From NCBI GenBank assembly GCA_009783205.1, contig WRHO01000020.1, positions 1-37,473 of the forward strand: a stretch of 37,473 nucleotides of DNA, written 5' to 3'. A program made the translations under genes and the position numbers. This document shows positions 1 through 9,129 of this stretch, piece after piece. The first letter of the stretch is position 1, and each line of letters begins with the position of its first letter. Source of the DNA: Oscillospiraceae bacterium (GTDB taxonomy: Bacteria; Bacillota; Clostridia; Oscillospirales; Ruminococcaceae). The notes below the pieces were generated by a model. The model did not search any database. It saw only the letters and a program-made list of their open reading frames with translations, and was not told the DNA's origin.

Positions 1-837
1 TGCATAAAGGCCAAAAATCTCGTTCAAATCCCTAATTCTGTTCCCTAAATACATTTTTTTATAAAGGCTGTATATTCCTTTAACGCGCCCTTCTATTAAG
101 GGCTTAGGCTTCATGTCGCTTAAACGCGCACTTATTTTATTAGTGACCGTTTCTATGACAAAGCCGCGCTCTTGACTGTGCCGCTTTAAATCCTCCTCAA
201 TTTCTCGGTAAGCGGGTTTATCGAGATACAAAAGAGACAGATTCTGCATTTCGTCTTTAATATGCGCTATGCCCAAACGATGCGCCAAGGATGCGTATAT
301 AGACATTGATTCGTGTGCTATTCGTATACATTTTTCAGAGCTGAACGCGTCTAAGGTTCGCATATTGTGAAGTCTGTCTGCGAGTTTTAATATTATCACG
401 CGCTCGTCATTAGACATCGCAAATAATATTTTACGAATATTCTCGTTCTTTATTTCTTCCTCTAATGAACTCTTTAGCCTTTGTCCTTCGGGATTTTCGG
501 GAAAGCTCATCTTGACCGTCTTAATTTTTGTTACCCCGTCTACTATATATGCTACATCGCTTCCGAATCGCTCGCGTAATTCTTCAAGAGAAATGTCTGT
601 ATCCTCAACAACGTCATGTAACAATGCGGCGACTATTGTATCTGTATCCATCGACAGCTCCAGTAAAATGAAAGCGACGGCAATCGGGTGGGAAATATAC
701 GGCTCGCCCGTTTTGCGAGTCTGTCCCTTATGCGCGGAATCTGCCAATTCATATGCTTCGAAAATCTTTTTTTCGTCATAATCCTTATCTGCCTTACGCA
801 ATTCACTCATTAAGGTTTCAATCGTGTACGTTTCCAT
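1..837 (-). CDS. RelA/SpoT-family (p)ppGpp synthetase/hydrolase, N-terminal part (gene runs off the window)
   Basis: This is the first 279 codons of a long RelA/SpoT homologue, the enzyme that makes and breaks the stringent-response alarmone (p)ppGpp. The visible part is the hydrolase HD domain. His-50 in YISHP and the HD pair at about 74-75 in HDVVEDT are intact, and so is the later LKLADRLHNMRT segment, so hydrolase activity is expected. The sequence stops at the start of the synthetase region (IRDLNEIFGLYA). The ATG at 837 is preceded by GGGAGGGG at good spacing. It overlaps the end of recJ by 20 nt, so the two are translated from one message. Firmicutes often carry recJ next to relA. The synthetase, TGS and ACT domains lie outside the window, so bifunctionality is inferred from family knowledge. 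Confidence 0.95.
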   Translation of the reverse strand, partial: METYTIETLMSELRKADKDYDEKKIFEAYELADSAHKGQTRKTGEPYISHPIAVAFILLELSMDTDTIVAALLHDVVEDTDISLEELRERFGSDVAYIVDGVTKIKTVKMSFPENPEGQRLKSSLEEEIKNENIRKILFAMSNDERVIILKLADRLHNMRTLDAFSSEKCIRIAHESMSIYASLAHRLGIAHIKDEMQNLSLLYLDKPAYREIEEDLKRHSQERGFVIETVTNKISARLSDMKPKPLIEGRVKGIYSLYKKMYLGNRIRDLNEIFGLYA

Positions 838-2893
838 GCTCCCCTCCCTTTCTTAATCTCATCAATACCGAGGATTTTTCCAAATCCTTCTTTCCTTCTG
901 TTTTAATCGTTTTGATATAACCGGTTACCGGGTCAAATTCCACAAGTCCCCTTTCTTTAAAGACATCTATAATAACGCAAAGCATACAATAATTAACCCC
1001 CGCCGTAAAGCTTTTTTGGGAAACCTCATCAATGCAAAACGACGCCTTAATAATATCGTACACCTTCTTCATTTCCGAATCACCCGGAATTATGCGCGGA
1101 TACAATTTTTCGTCTATTTCCTCGTTTCGCGTAAACTTTTCATATATACATTTTGCAGAAAAAAACCTCTCTTGTGCGGTAATACTTATTTCGGAAAGTC
1201 GCATATCTATAATTTTTGCATTTATACTCTTATTATCATTATATTCGTTCACATTAAGGTTTACCATTAAATCAACGGTATCGCCGACTTTATACCAAAA
1301 ATCGGCATAACAACGACCAAAATCGAGAACCTTTATTTCACACCCGTTATAATCAACCGTAAAAGAAATGTACTTCCCTTCCTTTAAAGGTCGCTTATAC
1401 TTGATTTTACAACGCGGAAGATAAAAAACGGGGACGGGGCTTTCTTCTCCAAACGGCTGTAACGCCTCTAACCGCTCTATATTCTCAATTGTAATTTCAT
1501 CTGCGTCGGGCGACAAATCGGCGGTTATCTCCGCGGGCGGCATACTGTCGTGTGTTTCCTTTGCGTAAAGGAAAAGCTTTTCTTTAAAAGCGGATATGTT
1601 TTTATCTTCTACCGTAAGCCCGCCCGCACCGATATGCCCGCCGTATTTGACAAGCAAATCGCCACAGTAGGTTAACGCCGCATGAATCGAAAATCCTTTA
1701 ACGCTTCGACAGCTCCCCTTTGCCGTAACCCCGTCGGTTGTGATAATTACGCAAGGCTTGCCGAAACGGGATACCATTCTTGAACAAATTATTCCTATAA
1801 TCCCGTGATGCCAATTTGTACCCGTTAAAACGAGTACGCGTTCGTTTAATGCCTCGGGATAGTTATTAAGATAAGCTTCAATCTCGCCCGTTATAACGAG
1901 TTCTTCTTCACACCTTCTTTTGTTTAATAAATTTAGTTCTTCCGCCTTAGTCATAGCGAGTTCGTGATTCTCACAAAGAAAAAGTTCAACCGCTTTTCCG
2001 GGGTGCGAAAACCGCCCCGCCGCGTTTATCCTCGGACAAAGCACAAACGCGATTGACGACGAATCCATACCGTAGGTGTCCGAAAGCTTTTCATAAAGTC
2101 CCGTCGTTTTCATAAGACAATGCAGCCCTAAGTTTTCCGAACATTCTATATTTTGAAGCCCCAATGAAACAATATGCCTGTTTTCATCTTTTATGGGGAC
2201 AATATCGGCAACCGTTCCTATTGCGGCGAGGTCGCCGTATTGTTCTATTACATCGAGTCCGCTCGTTCCTTCCAATGCAGAAATGAGCTTTAAGACAACG
2301 CCGCACCCCGCCAAATCTTTAAAAGGATATTCACAATCCTTTTGCTTGGGGTTTACAATTGCGTCGGCAATCGGCAATATGTCCGATACGGTATGGTGGT
2401 CGGTTATAATGAGCGATACGCCCTTTTCCTTGATTAATTGTGCTTCGGCAAAGGCGGTAACCCCATTGTCGACGGTTATAATTAACCCCGTTCCCTCGGA
2501 AATTATTTTCTCGATTGCGTTCACGTTTAATCCGTATCCCTCATCGCGGGAAGGAATATACCACTCCACTTCGCCGCCGAGCGCGCTTAAATAACTGTAC
2601 AACATGACCGTAGCGGTTATTCCGTCACAATCATAATCGCCGTATACCGTGATTTTTTTGCCCTCGCTCAATGCTTCTTTTATTATTTCCACCGCCTTTG
2701 ACATATCCTTCATCAAAAACGGGTCGTGAAGTCGGTCTGCGGAAAAGAAATCGTGTGCGGCGTCAACGCCGACAACACCTCGGACGGCAAGTATATTTTG
2801 TGCGAGCGACCCCAACCCCGCTATAACGGGGCTTATTGTCTCGGAATCGTTCAGCTCATTGTCGATTTTTTTAACCGTCCACTTTTTCATCAT
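818..2893 (-). CDS. recJ: Single-stranded-DNA-specific exonuclease RecJ
   Basis: RecJ is a cytoplasmic 5'-3' single-strand exonuclease used in recombination and mismatch or base-excision repair. The DHH phosphoesterase motifs are visible: DYDCDG at residues 86-91, VDNG at 141-144 and DHH at 165-167. They are followed by the NAAGR motif and the GGHIGAGG motif of the DHHA1 domain. An OB-like region and a Firmicutes-type C-terminal extension bring it to 691 residues, longer than the E. coli protein but normal for Firmicutes. Two ATGs start the frame; the second, at 2890, has the better spacing to the GGGAGAG site. It lies 18 nt after the membrane-protein gene and overlaps the RelA/SpoT gene, so it belongs to a minus-strand operon starting at the MATE gene. 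Confidence 0.96.
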   Translation of the reverse strand: MMKKWTVKKIDNELNDSETISPVIAGLGSLAQNILAVRGVVGVDAAHDFFSADRLHDPFLMKDMSKAVEIIKEALSEGKKITVYGDYDCDGITATVMLYSYLSALGGEVEWYIPSRDEGYGLNVNAIEKIISEGTGLIITVDNGVTAFAEAQLIKEKGVSLIITDHHTVSDILPIADAIVNPKQKDCEYPFKDLAGCGVVLKLISALEGTSGLDVIEQYGDLAAIGTVADIVPIKDENRHIVSLGLQNIECSENLGLHCLMKTTGLYEKLSDTYGMDSSSIAFVLCPRINAAGRFSHPGKAVELFLCENHELAMTKAEELNLLNKRRCEEELVITGEIEAYLNNYPEALNERVLVLTGTNWHHGIIGIICSRMVSRFGKPCVIITTDGVTAKGSCRSVKGFSIHAALTYCGDLLVKYGGHIGAGGLTVEDKNISAFKEKLFLYAKETHDSMPPAEITADLSPDADEITIENIERLEALQPFGEESPVPVFYLPRCKIKYKRPLKEGKYISFTVDYNGCEIKVLDFGRCYADFWYKVGDTVDLMVNLNVNEYNDNKSINAKIIDMRLSEISITAQERFFSAKCIYEKFTRNEEIDEKLYPRIIPGDSEMKKVYDIIKASFCIDEVSQKSFTAGVNYCMLCVIIDVFKERGLVEFDPVTGYIKTIKTEGKKDLEKSSVLMRLRKGGEHGNVHD

Positions 2894-2911
2894 CTCTCCC
2901 TTTAATAATCT

Positions 2912-3685
2912 TTAATAATCCTTCATTTCCATATTTTCAAACGCCTCTTTTTTTGTGCGGAGCATTACGCGCGCCGTCTTATATCTCCCCAATCCTTCTA
3001 CCGTCAAAAACTTAGCCGTATCCCCCTTACAAAGCCAAATGTTCGTTCCGCTTTCCTCGGGGTCAAAGCGAAGGGTCGGAACCTCTATGCGAAATATACC
3101 TTTTATGGTGCTGTTATCTCTTGTGTAAGAATATTTGCACAGTAGAAAATAGCTTTTAAAAAACGAACCTTTTTCCGACTTTACTCCCCACTCTGTTATT
3201 TGACAGGGGTATTTTTCGCCGAGAATCGTCGTGTTTGAATCCAGATAATTCCATTTATTTGTATCGAGCTTAAACTTTGCGTTAATTGCTATAACCGCCA
3301 ATACAGAAGCGGCAAAGCCGTATATTTGGTTAAGCGCGAGGGTCAATAATAACCCAAACAAGAAAAAAAGCGTAAACGACCATACGAGCCTCTTCTCCGC
3401 CGTTACCGGGAACAAAGCGTTGTCTTCTAATTGGAAAACGTAGGTATTGTTTAATTCGTATTCTAAATTAATTGCATTAACGTGTTTTTTTGATTTTGTT
3501 TTTTTGCCGTTGCCTAAACCCGCCGCTATTTTTCTTGTAAATGTGTATAAGAGCATTAACGCGGTACCCGACATGAAGGTTATAAGAATTTCATCAAACA
3601 CAATTCCGTTTATGAATATATTCATAACTATTATCAACGAAAGCGTCACAAAGAATAAAAATATTCTTAACTTTAAATATTTCAT
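2912..3685 (-). CDS. Membrane protein of unknown function
   Basis: I do not recognise this 257-residue protein. The N-terminus has two hydrophobic segments (about residues 8-26 and 32-48). A basic stretch rich in Lys and Gly follows, then two more close membrane segments at about 100-135. The rest, about 120 residues, is soluble and should form a compact domain with many beta-prone stretches. This gives four membrane segments with a C-terminal globular domain on one side. A strong ribosome site (GGAGAGGGGGAGG) precedes the ATG. It sits 23 nt after the MATE gene and 18 nt before recJ, so it is cotranscribed with both. That position alone does not reveal its job. Confidence 0.8.
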   Translation of the reverse strand: MKYLKLRIFLFFVTLSLIIVMNIFINGIVFDEILITFMSGTALMLLYTFTRKIAAGLGNGKKTKSKKHVNAINLEYELNNTYVFQLEDNALFPVTAEKRLVWSFTLFFLFGLLLTLALNQIYGFAASVLAVIAINAKFKLDTNKWNYLDSNTTILGEKYPCQITEWGVKSEKGSFFKSYFLLCKYSYTRDNSTIKGIFRIEVPTLRFDPEESGTNIWLCKGDTAKFLTVEGLGRYKTARVMLRTKKEAFENMEMKDY

Positions 3686-3708
3686 ACCCTCCCCCTCTCC
3701 TTATTTAT

Positions 3709-5094
3709 TCAATAATGATTTCTTAATTCATGCCGCGAAATTTTAGACAATCGTTTAACTAAAACAATTAACACAATAATTAAAAGAATATCCGCAAATA
3801 ACCAAGCTAACGGATTGGCGAAGCATACCGCGTTGAACCCGAAAAACGGAACCAACATAAAAGCGACGCCCCCTCGCGCAAGAAGCTCGCTCACCCCCGC
3901 GAATACCGTAACCCGACTATAGCCCAAGCCTTGTACCGAATTTCTGACGATAAATAGTATTCCGAGCAACCAATATAAAGAGCCGTTCACCAACTGGAAC
4001 CGTTTTATATACCCCATAGCTTCTTTAATACTCTCCGCGTCGGTACCGCTCGTTTCGCCCGAGCCTATAATAAAGAACGCCAAGACCCGCCCCATAAATA
4101 TGATGAAAAGCCCCGCGCAAACACTGTACACTAATACGGTAATCATGCTTAAAAAAATCCCTTTTTTTATTCGATGAAGCTTTGCCGCGCCGAGATTCTG
4201 CGCGCAATATGTCGCCATTGTTATACCGAGAGCTTCCATTGGTTGCATTATTAATATTTGAATCCTCGCCGCCGTCCCGATTGCGGAAACGACGACCGGG
4301 CCAAAGCCGTTTACCGCGCTTTGAATTATAACGCTCCCTACTGCGGTTATCGAGAATTGTAACGCCATCGGAACGCCGTTTTTTATCAACTCGGCACAGC
4401 GTTTTCTGCAAAACCTAAGCTCTTCTTTTTTAAACGCCAAAACCGGATGGTTCTTCTTTATGTGGAACAAACACACAACGCTCGAAAGGCTTACCGAGGC
4501 AACCGTTGCCCAAGCCGCCCCCGCCGTCCCCCATTTGAACGCGGCGATAAACAATACGTCTAAGAGAACATTAATAAAACCGCCTATTGCCAAAAAATAA
4601 AGCGGAGTCCTCGAATCGCCTAATGCTCTGAGTATCGCCACCATAATCTGATACGACATTATTGCGGAAATACCGCCGAACAATACGATTATATAACGAT
4701 AAGCGGCGTCAATCGTTTGAGGCGGCGTCTGCATAACGAGAAGCAGTTGTTTGATAAAAACGACCGTTATGACGGTAAGCGCGATTGAGAATATTCCGCT
4801 TAAATAAAAAGCATTTACGGCGCGCTTTCTCATTTCCGAAACATTTCCCGCGCCGAACGACTTTGATACAGGTATTGAAAACCCGGTGGTTAGACCGATA
4901 ACAAAGCCTATCACAAGAAAATGCAGAGAGCCGGTGGACAATACCGCCCCCATTTCATCAAGCCCCACAAATTTGCGTATTATAAACGCATCGGCGAGAT
5001 TATAAATTTGTTGCAAAAGACTCCCTAAAAAAATAGGGACGCAAAATCTTATAATTATGGGGAAGGGTTTACCCTTTGTCATATCGCGTATCAT
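3709..5094 (-). CDS. MATE-family efflux transporter
   Basis: This is a multidrug and toxic-compound extrusion (MATE) protein of 461 residues with about twelve membrane helices in two halves. The N-terminus (MIRDMTKGKPFPIIIRF) and the segment QQIYNLADAFIIRKFVG are typical of the NorM/DinF-like branch found in Firmicutes. Such proteins export drugs or metabolites by proton or sodium antiport; the substrate here cannot be read. The frame can be extended to a GTG at 5112. I place the start at ATG 5094 because the -10 box of a consensus promoter lies inside the extension and the family N-terminus begins there. No ribosome site precedes this ATG, so the message is probably leaderless. It is the first gene of an operon with recJ and the RelA/SpoT gene, divergent from rpoB. 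Confidence 0.92.
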   Translation of the reverse strand: MIRDMTKGKPFPIIIRFCVPIFLGSLLQQIYNLADAFIIRKFVGLDEMGAVLSTGSLHFLVIGFVIGLTTGFSIPVSKSFGAGNVSEMRKRAVNAFYLSGIFSIALTVITVVFIKQLLLVMQTPPQTIDAAYRYIIVLFGGISAIMSYQIMVAILRALGDSRTPLYFLAIGGFINVLLDVLFIAAFKWGTAGAAWATVASVSLSSVVCLFHIKKNHPVLAFKKEELRFCRKRCAELIKNGVPMALQFSITAVGSVIIQSAVNGFGPVVVSAIGTAARIQILIMQPMEALGITMATYCAQNLGAAKLHRIKKGIFLSMITVLVYSVCAGLFIIFMGRVLAFFIIGSGETSGTDAESIKEAMGYIKRFQLVNGSLYWLLGILFIVRNSVQGLGYSRVTVFAGVSELLARGGVAFMLVPFFGFNAVCFANPLAWLFADILLIIVLIVLVKRLSKISRHELRNHY

Positions 5095-5102
5095 AATTGG
5101 GT

Positions 5103-5131
5103 ATTTTACCACGTTTTCATATAAATGTCAA
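5103..5131 (-). promoter_or_regulatory. Sigma-A promoter of the MATE-recJ-relA operon
   Basis: On the minus strand TTGACA (5131-5126) and TAAAAT (5108-5103) are 17 bp apart. The expected transcription start is near 5096, two bases before the ATG at 5094, so the mRNA would be nearly leaderless. Confidence 0.8.
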
Positions 5132-5180
5132 GCGGGACAAAGCTTTCTAAAAATTTTTTGAAAAATTTTCTAAAAAACGC

Positions 5181-5209
5181 TTGACAAATTTTAGAAATCG
5201 TTATATAAT
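5181..5209 (+). promoter_or_regulatory. Sigma-A promoter of rpoBC
   Basis: Perfect TTGACA (5181-5186) and TATAAT (5204-5209) are separated by 17 bp. The upstream A/T tracts at 5140-5178 could act as an UP element. The start is expected near 5216, giving a leader of about 129 nt before rpoB. The -35 boxes of this promoter and of the divergent MATE promoter are about 50 bp apart. Confidence 0.9.
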
Positions 5210-5240
5210 CATTCATTATTGTCAATATGGGGTCGTATGC

Positions 5241-5262
5241 ACTAATTTTCGTTAAAATTAGT
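5241..5262 (+). promoter_or_regulatory. Perfect 9-bp hairpin in the rpoB leader
   Basis: ACTAATTTT (5241-5249) and AAAATTAGT (5254-5262) pair perfectly around a CGTT loop. A weaker CCCG/CGGG stem follows at 5270-5286. No T-run follows the AT-rich stem, so it is not a typical terminator. It may be an mRNA-stability or regulatory element of the rpoB leader. Confidence 0.5.
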
Positions 5263-5344
5263 CAAAAAGCCCGTTTATTCGCCGGGTAAAACGATTAAGA
5301 ACAGTAGGAATAATGAAACAATATTAAACGGAAGGAAAAAGCAT

Positions 5345-8300
5345 ATGGTTAATGTTAAACCGGTACAATTGGGAAGAACCGAACGAATGAGCTTTTCGAG
5401 GATTAACGAGGTGCTTAACGTGCCTAATCTCATCGAGGTTCAAAAAAACTCGTACAAATGGTTTCTTGAAGAGGCTATAAAAGAAGTTTTCGCGGATGTT
5501 TCCCCTATAACCGACTCAAACGGAAAATTGTCCTTGAGCTTTATCGACTACCGGATTGACGATAAACCCAAGTACACCATAGCCGAATGCAAGGAGCGCG
5601 ACGTTACTTACGCCGCGCCGCTTAAGGTTCGTGTACATCTGCGTAATGAAGAGACGGGCGATGTAATAGAAAACGAAATATTCATGGGTGATTTCCCGCT
5701 CATGACCGACTCGGGAACATTTGTCATAAACGGAGCGGAGAGGGTTATTGTATCGCAGCTTGTGCGTTCTCCCGGTGTTTATTTCGGCTTTGATTACGAT
5801 AAAACCGGCAAAAAGCTTTTTAAAGCGACTATAATCCCGAACAGAGGCGCGTGGCTTGAATACGAGATGGACTCGAACGATATATTCTATGTTCGCATTG
5901 ATAAAAACAGAAAAATTCCCGCTACTGCGTTAATTCGCGCATTGGGGACGGGAACCGACGACGATATATTTGATTTATTCGGAGAAGACGAGCGACTTGT
6001 TCAGACAATAGCCCAAAAGGATACAACTAAAAACAGTGAGGAAGCTCTTTTAGAGGTTTACAAAAAACTGCGTCCGGGCGAACCGCCGACCGTTGAATCG
6101 GCACAGAATCATCTCGACACTTTATTCTTCGACGCAAAGAGATATGACCTTTCTCGATTCGGAAGGTACAAGTATAATAAAAAATTGGGTGTTGCGTCGC
6201 GTATCGCCGGACATAAAGCGGGGGTACCGGTTATAGTCAATCGTACCGGCGAGCTTCTTGTCGAGGCGGGCGATGTAATTACACAGGATAAAGCCGTCGA
6301 AATTGAACAATCGGGTATTAAAGAGGTAATTCTTGATGTAGACGGAAATCTCGTTAAGGTCGTCGGAAACGGAATGGTTGACATTAAGCCGTACCTCCCC
6401 GCGAGCATTAATCCCGAGGATTACGGTTTAAGAGAAAAGGTTTCGTTTGACGTTTTATGGGGGATTCTCGAAAACGCAGATACCGAGGAAGAAATTATAG
6501 AGGGGTTGCGTTCAAAAGCAGACAGCCTTATTTCTAAACATATCACCCTTGACGACATAAACGCGTCGGTGAGTTATTTTTGCAACCTGAGCGAGGGTGT
6601 AGGGGTACACGATGATATTGACCATTTGGGCAACCGCAGAATACGCTCGGTCGGCGAGCTTTTGCAAAACCAATTCCGAATCGGTTTTGCGCGCATGGAA
6701 CGCGTTATAAAAGAAAGAATGGGGCTACAGGTTCAGGACGTCGATAATAAAGTCACCCCAAACTCGCTTATAAATATCCGCCCCGTTGTGGCTTCTATTA
6801 AAGAGTTCTTCGGCTCATCGCCGCTTTCACAGTTTATGGACCAAAACAACCCTTTGGCGGAGCTTACTCATAAAAGAAGACTTTCGGCACTCGGCCCCGG
6901 GGGATTATCGCGTGAACGCGCGGGGTTCGAGGTGCGCGACGTGCATTACTCGCATTACGGCAGAATGTGTCCGATAGAAACGCCGGAAGGCCCTAATATA
7001 GGCTTGATTTCTTATTTAGCGTCATTTGCTAAGATTAATGAATACGGATTTATTGAAGCACCTTACAGAAAGGTTGATAAAAAGACGGGTGTTGTTCTTG
7101 ACGAGGTGGTATACATGACCGCCGATGTTGAGGATATATATAAAATTGCACAGGCGAACGAGCCGCTCGACGACGAAGGAAGATTTACAAGAACGAGGGT
7201 TACCGGCAGATACAGAGACCAAATTTTAGAGGTTGACCGTAAAGATGTCGACTTTATGGATATTTCACCCAAAATGGTTGTTTCGGTCGCGACGGCTATG
7301 ATTCCTTTCCTTGAAAACGATGACGCAAACCGCGCTCTTATGGGTGCTAATATGCAGAGACAGGCGGTTCCGCTCATGATTCCGGACGCGCCGATAATCG
7401 GCACGGGCATGGAGTATAAAGCGGCAATGGATTCGGGAGTAATCGTTACCGCGAAGCACAACGGTACCGTTACCGAGGTTACCGCCGATTCTATTACAAT
7501 CACCGATTTTAAGAAACAAGAGCATAAATACGAGCTAATCAAATTTAAGCGTTCAAATCAGGGGACTTGTGTTAATCAACGTCCTATTGTCAATAAAGGC
7601 GACGCGGTTTCGGTTGACGATGTAATTGCAGACGGGCCCGCTACGCATAACGGAGAAATTTCTCTCGGAAAAAATGTGCTTGTCGGATTTATGACGTGGG
7701 AGGGTTACAATTACGAGGACGCAATTCTAATTAACGAAAAAATTGTTTATTCGGATATGTTTACCTCTATTCATATTGAGGAATATGAACTCGAGTGTCG
7801 CGATACAAAGTTGGGGCCGGAGGAGATTACGCGAGATATCCCGAATTTGAGCGAGGAAGCTTTAAAAGACCTTGATGAACGCGGCGTAATAAGAATAGGC
7901 GCAGAGGTTCAGTCGGGGGACATTATGGTGGGTAAGGTTACGCCCAAGGGTGAAACCGAGTTGACCGCAGAAGAGCGACTTTTACGCGCAATCTTCGGAG
8001 AGAAGGCGCGCGAGGTTCGCGACAATTCGCTTAAAGTCCCGCACGGTGAATCGGGGATAGTTGTTGATGTTAAGGTGTTTACGCGACAAAACTGTGAAGA
8101 GCTTCCCCCCGGTGTAAATATGGTGGTGCGTTGTTATGTTGCTCAAAAGCGCAAGGTGAGCGTCGGCGATAAAATGGCGGGACGTCACGGCAATAAGGGC
8201 GTCGTATCGCGGATTCTTCCGCAAGAGGATATGCCGTTTATGCCCGACGGAACACCGCTCGACATTGTATTAAACCCCCTCGGCGTTCCGAGTCGTATGA

Positions 8301-9070
8301 ATATCGGACAAGTTTTTGAGGTTCATTTGGGGAGAGCGGCGAAGGAATTGGGCTGGAAAATCATGTCGCCCGTATTCGACGGCGCGGAAGAAAAAGATAT
8401 ACTCGATTGTCTCCGTGAAGCGGGGTTGCCCGACGACGCAAAAACCGAATTGACAGACGGTCGTACCGGCGAAAAATTCGACAGTCCCGTAACGGTCGGT
8501 TATATGTATTACCTTAAACTCCACCACCTTGTTGACGACAAAATCCACGCCCGTTCAACCGGCCCGTACTCACTCGTTACGCAACAGCCGTTGGGCGGTA
8601 AAGCACAGTTCGGCGGACAGCGTTTCGGAGAGATGGAGGTTTGGGCATTAGAGGCATACGGCGCGGCATACACGTTACAGGAAATTCTCACGGTTAAATC
8701 CGACGACATTGTCGGGCGTGTTAAGACGTATGAGGCGATTGTGAAAGGCGACCAGATTCCTAAGGCGGGTGTTCCGGAAAGCTTTAAGGTTCTTATAAAA
8801 GAATTACAGTCGTTGGGATTGAATATAAAAGTGCTTGACGAGAGCGAAAACGAAATTGACCTTAAACAAACCTTTGACGAGGAGGACGACGTCGGTATAG
8901 TCAACGCAGATGATTTCGATTATATTGCCGATGAAGCGGAGCTTGAAGAGGCGTATACGGTAGGCAACGTAGAGGACAGCGAGCTTTTCGGCGGCGAAGA
9001 TGACGATGATGACGATGATGAGCTCGGCGAGGATTTGGGCGCGGAAGACATCTATAATGATGAAGAATAA
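5345..9070 (+). CDS. rpoB: DNA-directed RNA polymerase beta subunit
   Basis: This is the beta subunit of RNA polymerase, 1241 residues. The rifampicin-binding region around residues 487-530 reads [20 protein letters not shown] followed by [10 protein letters not shown]. Key Asp, His and Ser positions are of the sensitive type. The [12 protein letters not shown] region, the KVTPKGE motif and the C-terminal [22 protein letters not shown] block are intact. The last 60 or so residues form an acidic tail with a run of Asp residues. The ATG at 5345 follows GGAAGG. Usually rplJ-rplL precede rpoB in Firmicutes; here the upstream neighbour is a divergent MATE operon and rpoB has its own promoter. Confidence 0.99.
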   Translation: MVNVKPVQLGRTERMSFSRINEVLNVPNLIEVQKNSYKWFLEEAIKEVFADVSPITDSNGKLSLSFIDYRIDDKPKYTIAECKERDVTYAAPLKVRVHLRNEETGDVIENEIFMGDFPLMTDSGTFVINGAERVIVSQLVRSPGVYFGFDYDKTGKKLFKATIIPNRGAWLEYEMDSNDIFYVRIDKNRKIPATALIRALGTGTDDDIFDLFGEDERLVQTIAQKDTTKNSEEALLEVYKKLRPGEPPTVESAQNHLDTLFFDAKRYDLSRFGRYKYNKKLGVASRIAGHKAGVPVIVNRTGELLVEAGDVITQDKAVEIEQSGIKEVILDVDGNLVKVVGNGMVDIKPYLPASINPEDYGLREKVSFDVLWGILENADTEEEIIEGLRSKADSLISKHITLDDINASVSYFCNLSEGVGVHDDIDHLGNRRIRSVGELLQNQFRIGFARMERVIKERMGLQVQDVDNKVTPNSLINIRPVVASIKEFFGSSPLSQFMDQNNPLAELTHKRRLSALGPGGLSRERAGFEVRDVHYSHYGRMCPIETPEGPNIGLISYLASFAKINEYGFIEAPYRKVDKKTGVVLDEVVYMTADVEDIYKIAQANEPLDDEGRFTRTRVTGRYRDQILEVDRKDVDFMDISPKMVVSVATAMIPFLENDDANRALMGANMQRQAVPLMIPDAPIIGTGMEYKAAMDSGVIVTAKHNGTVTEVTADSITITDFKKQEHKYELIKFKRSNQGTCVNQRPIVNKGDAVSVDDVIADGPATHNGEISLGKNVLVGFMTWEGYNYEDAILINEKIVYSDMFTSIHIEEYELECRDTKLGPEEITRDIPNLSEEALKDLDERGVIRIGAEVQSGDIMVGKVTPKGETELTAEERLLRAIFGEKAREVRDNSLKVPHGESGIVVDVKVFTRQNCEELPPGVNMVVRCYVAQKRKVSVGDKMAGRHGNKGVVSRILPQEDMPFMPDGTPLDIVLNPLGVPSRMNIGQVFEVHLGRAAKELGWKIMSPVFDGAEEKDILDCLREAGLPDDAKTELTDGRTGEKFDSPVTVGYMYYLKLHHLVDDKIHARSTGPYSLVTQQPLGGKAQFGGQRFGEMEVWALEAYGAAYTLQEILTVKSDDIVGRVKTYEAIVKGDQIPKAGVPESFKVLIKELQSLGLNIKVLDESENEIDLKQTFDEEDDVGIVNADDFDYIADEAELEEAYTVGNVEDSELFGGEDDDDDDDELGEDLGAEDIYNDEE

Positions 9071-9120
9071 TGTCAATTGTCAATTAGGAACTGTTCCTTA
9101 TCAATTGTCAAACTGTAAAA
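9071..9120 (+). repeat. TTGACAATT-type heptamer tract in the rpoB-rpoC spacer
   Basis: The spacer begins with TGTCAATTGTCAATT and, after AGGAACTGTTCCT (itself a dyad), has CAATTGTCAA again. On the other strand these are TTGACAATT units like those found after rpoC, around rpsG and near tRNA-Met. Function unknown; the dyad could form a hairpin in the mRNA. Confidence 0.55.
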
Positions 9121-9129
9121 GAGGTGTAT

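Noticed and set aside
4025-4411. Minus-strand open frame inside the MATE gene
   Set aside because: Arg/Asn-rich out-of-frame shadow of a clear membrane-protein gene; no ribosome site.
5103-5112. GTG at 5112 as the MATE start
   Set aside because: It lies at the promoter -10 region, so it would not be in the mRNA, and the family N-terminus begins at the ATG at 5094.
6800-6960. Rifampicin-resistance change in rpoB
   Set aside because: The Asp, His and Ser residues of the rifampicin pocket are of the sensitive type.
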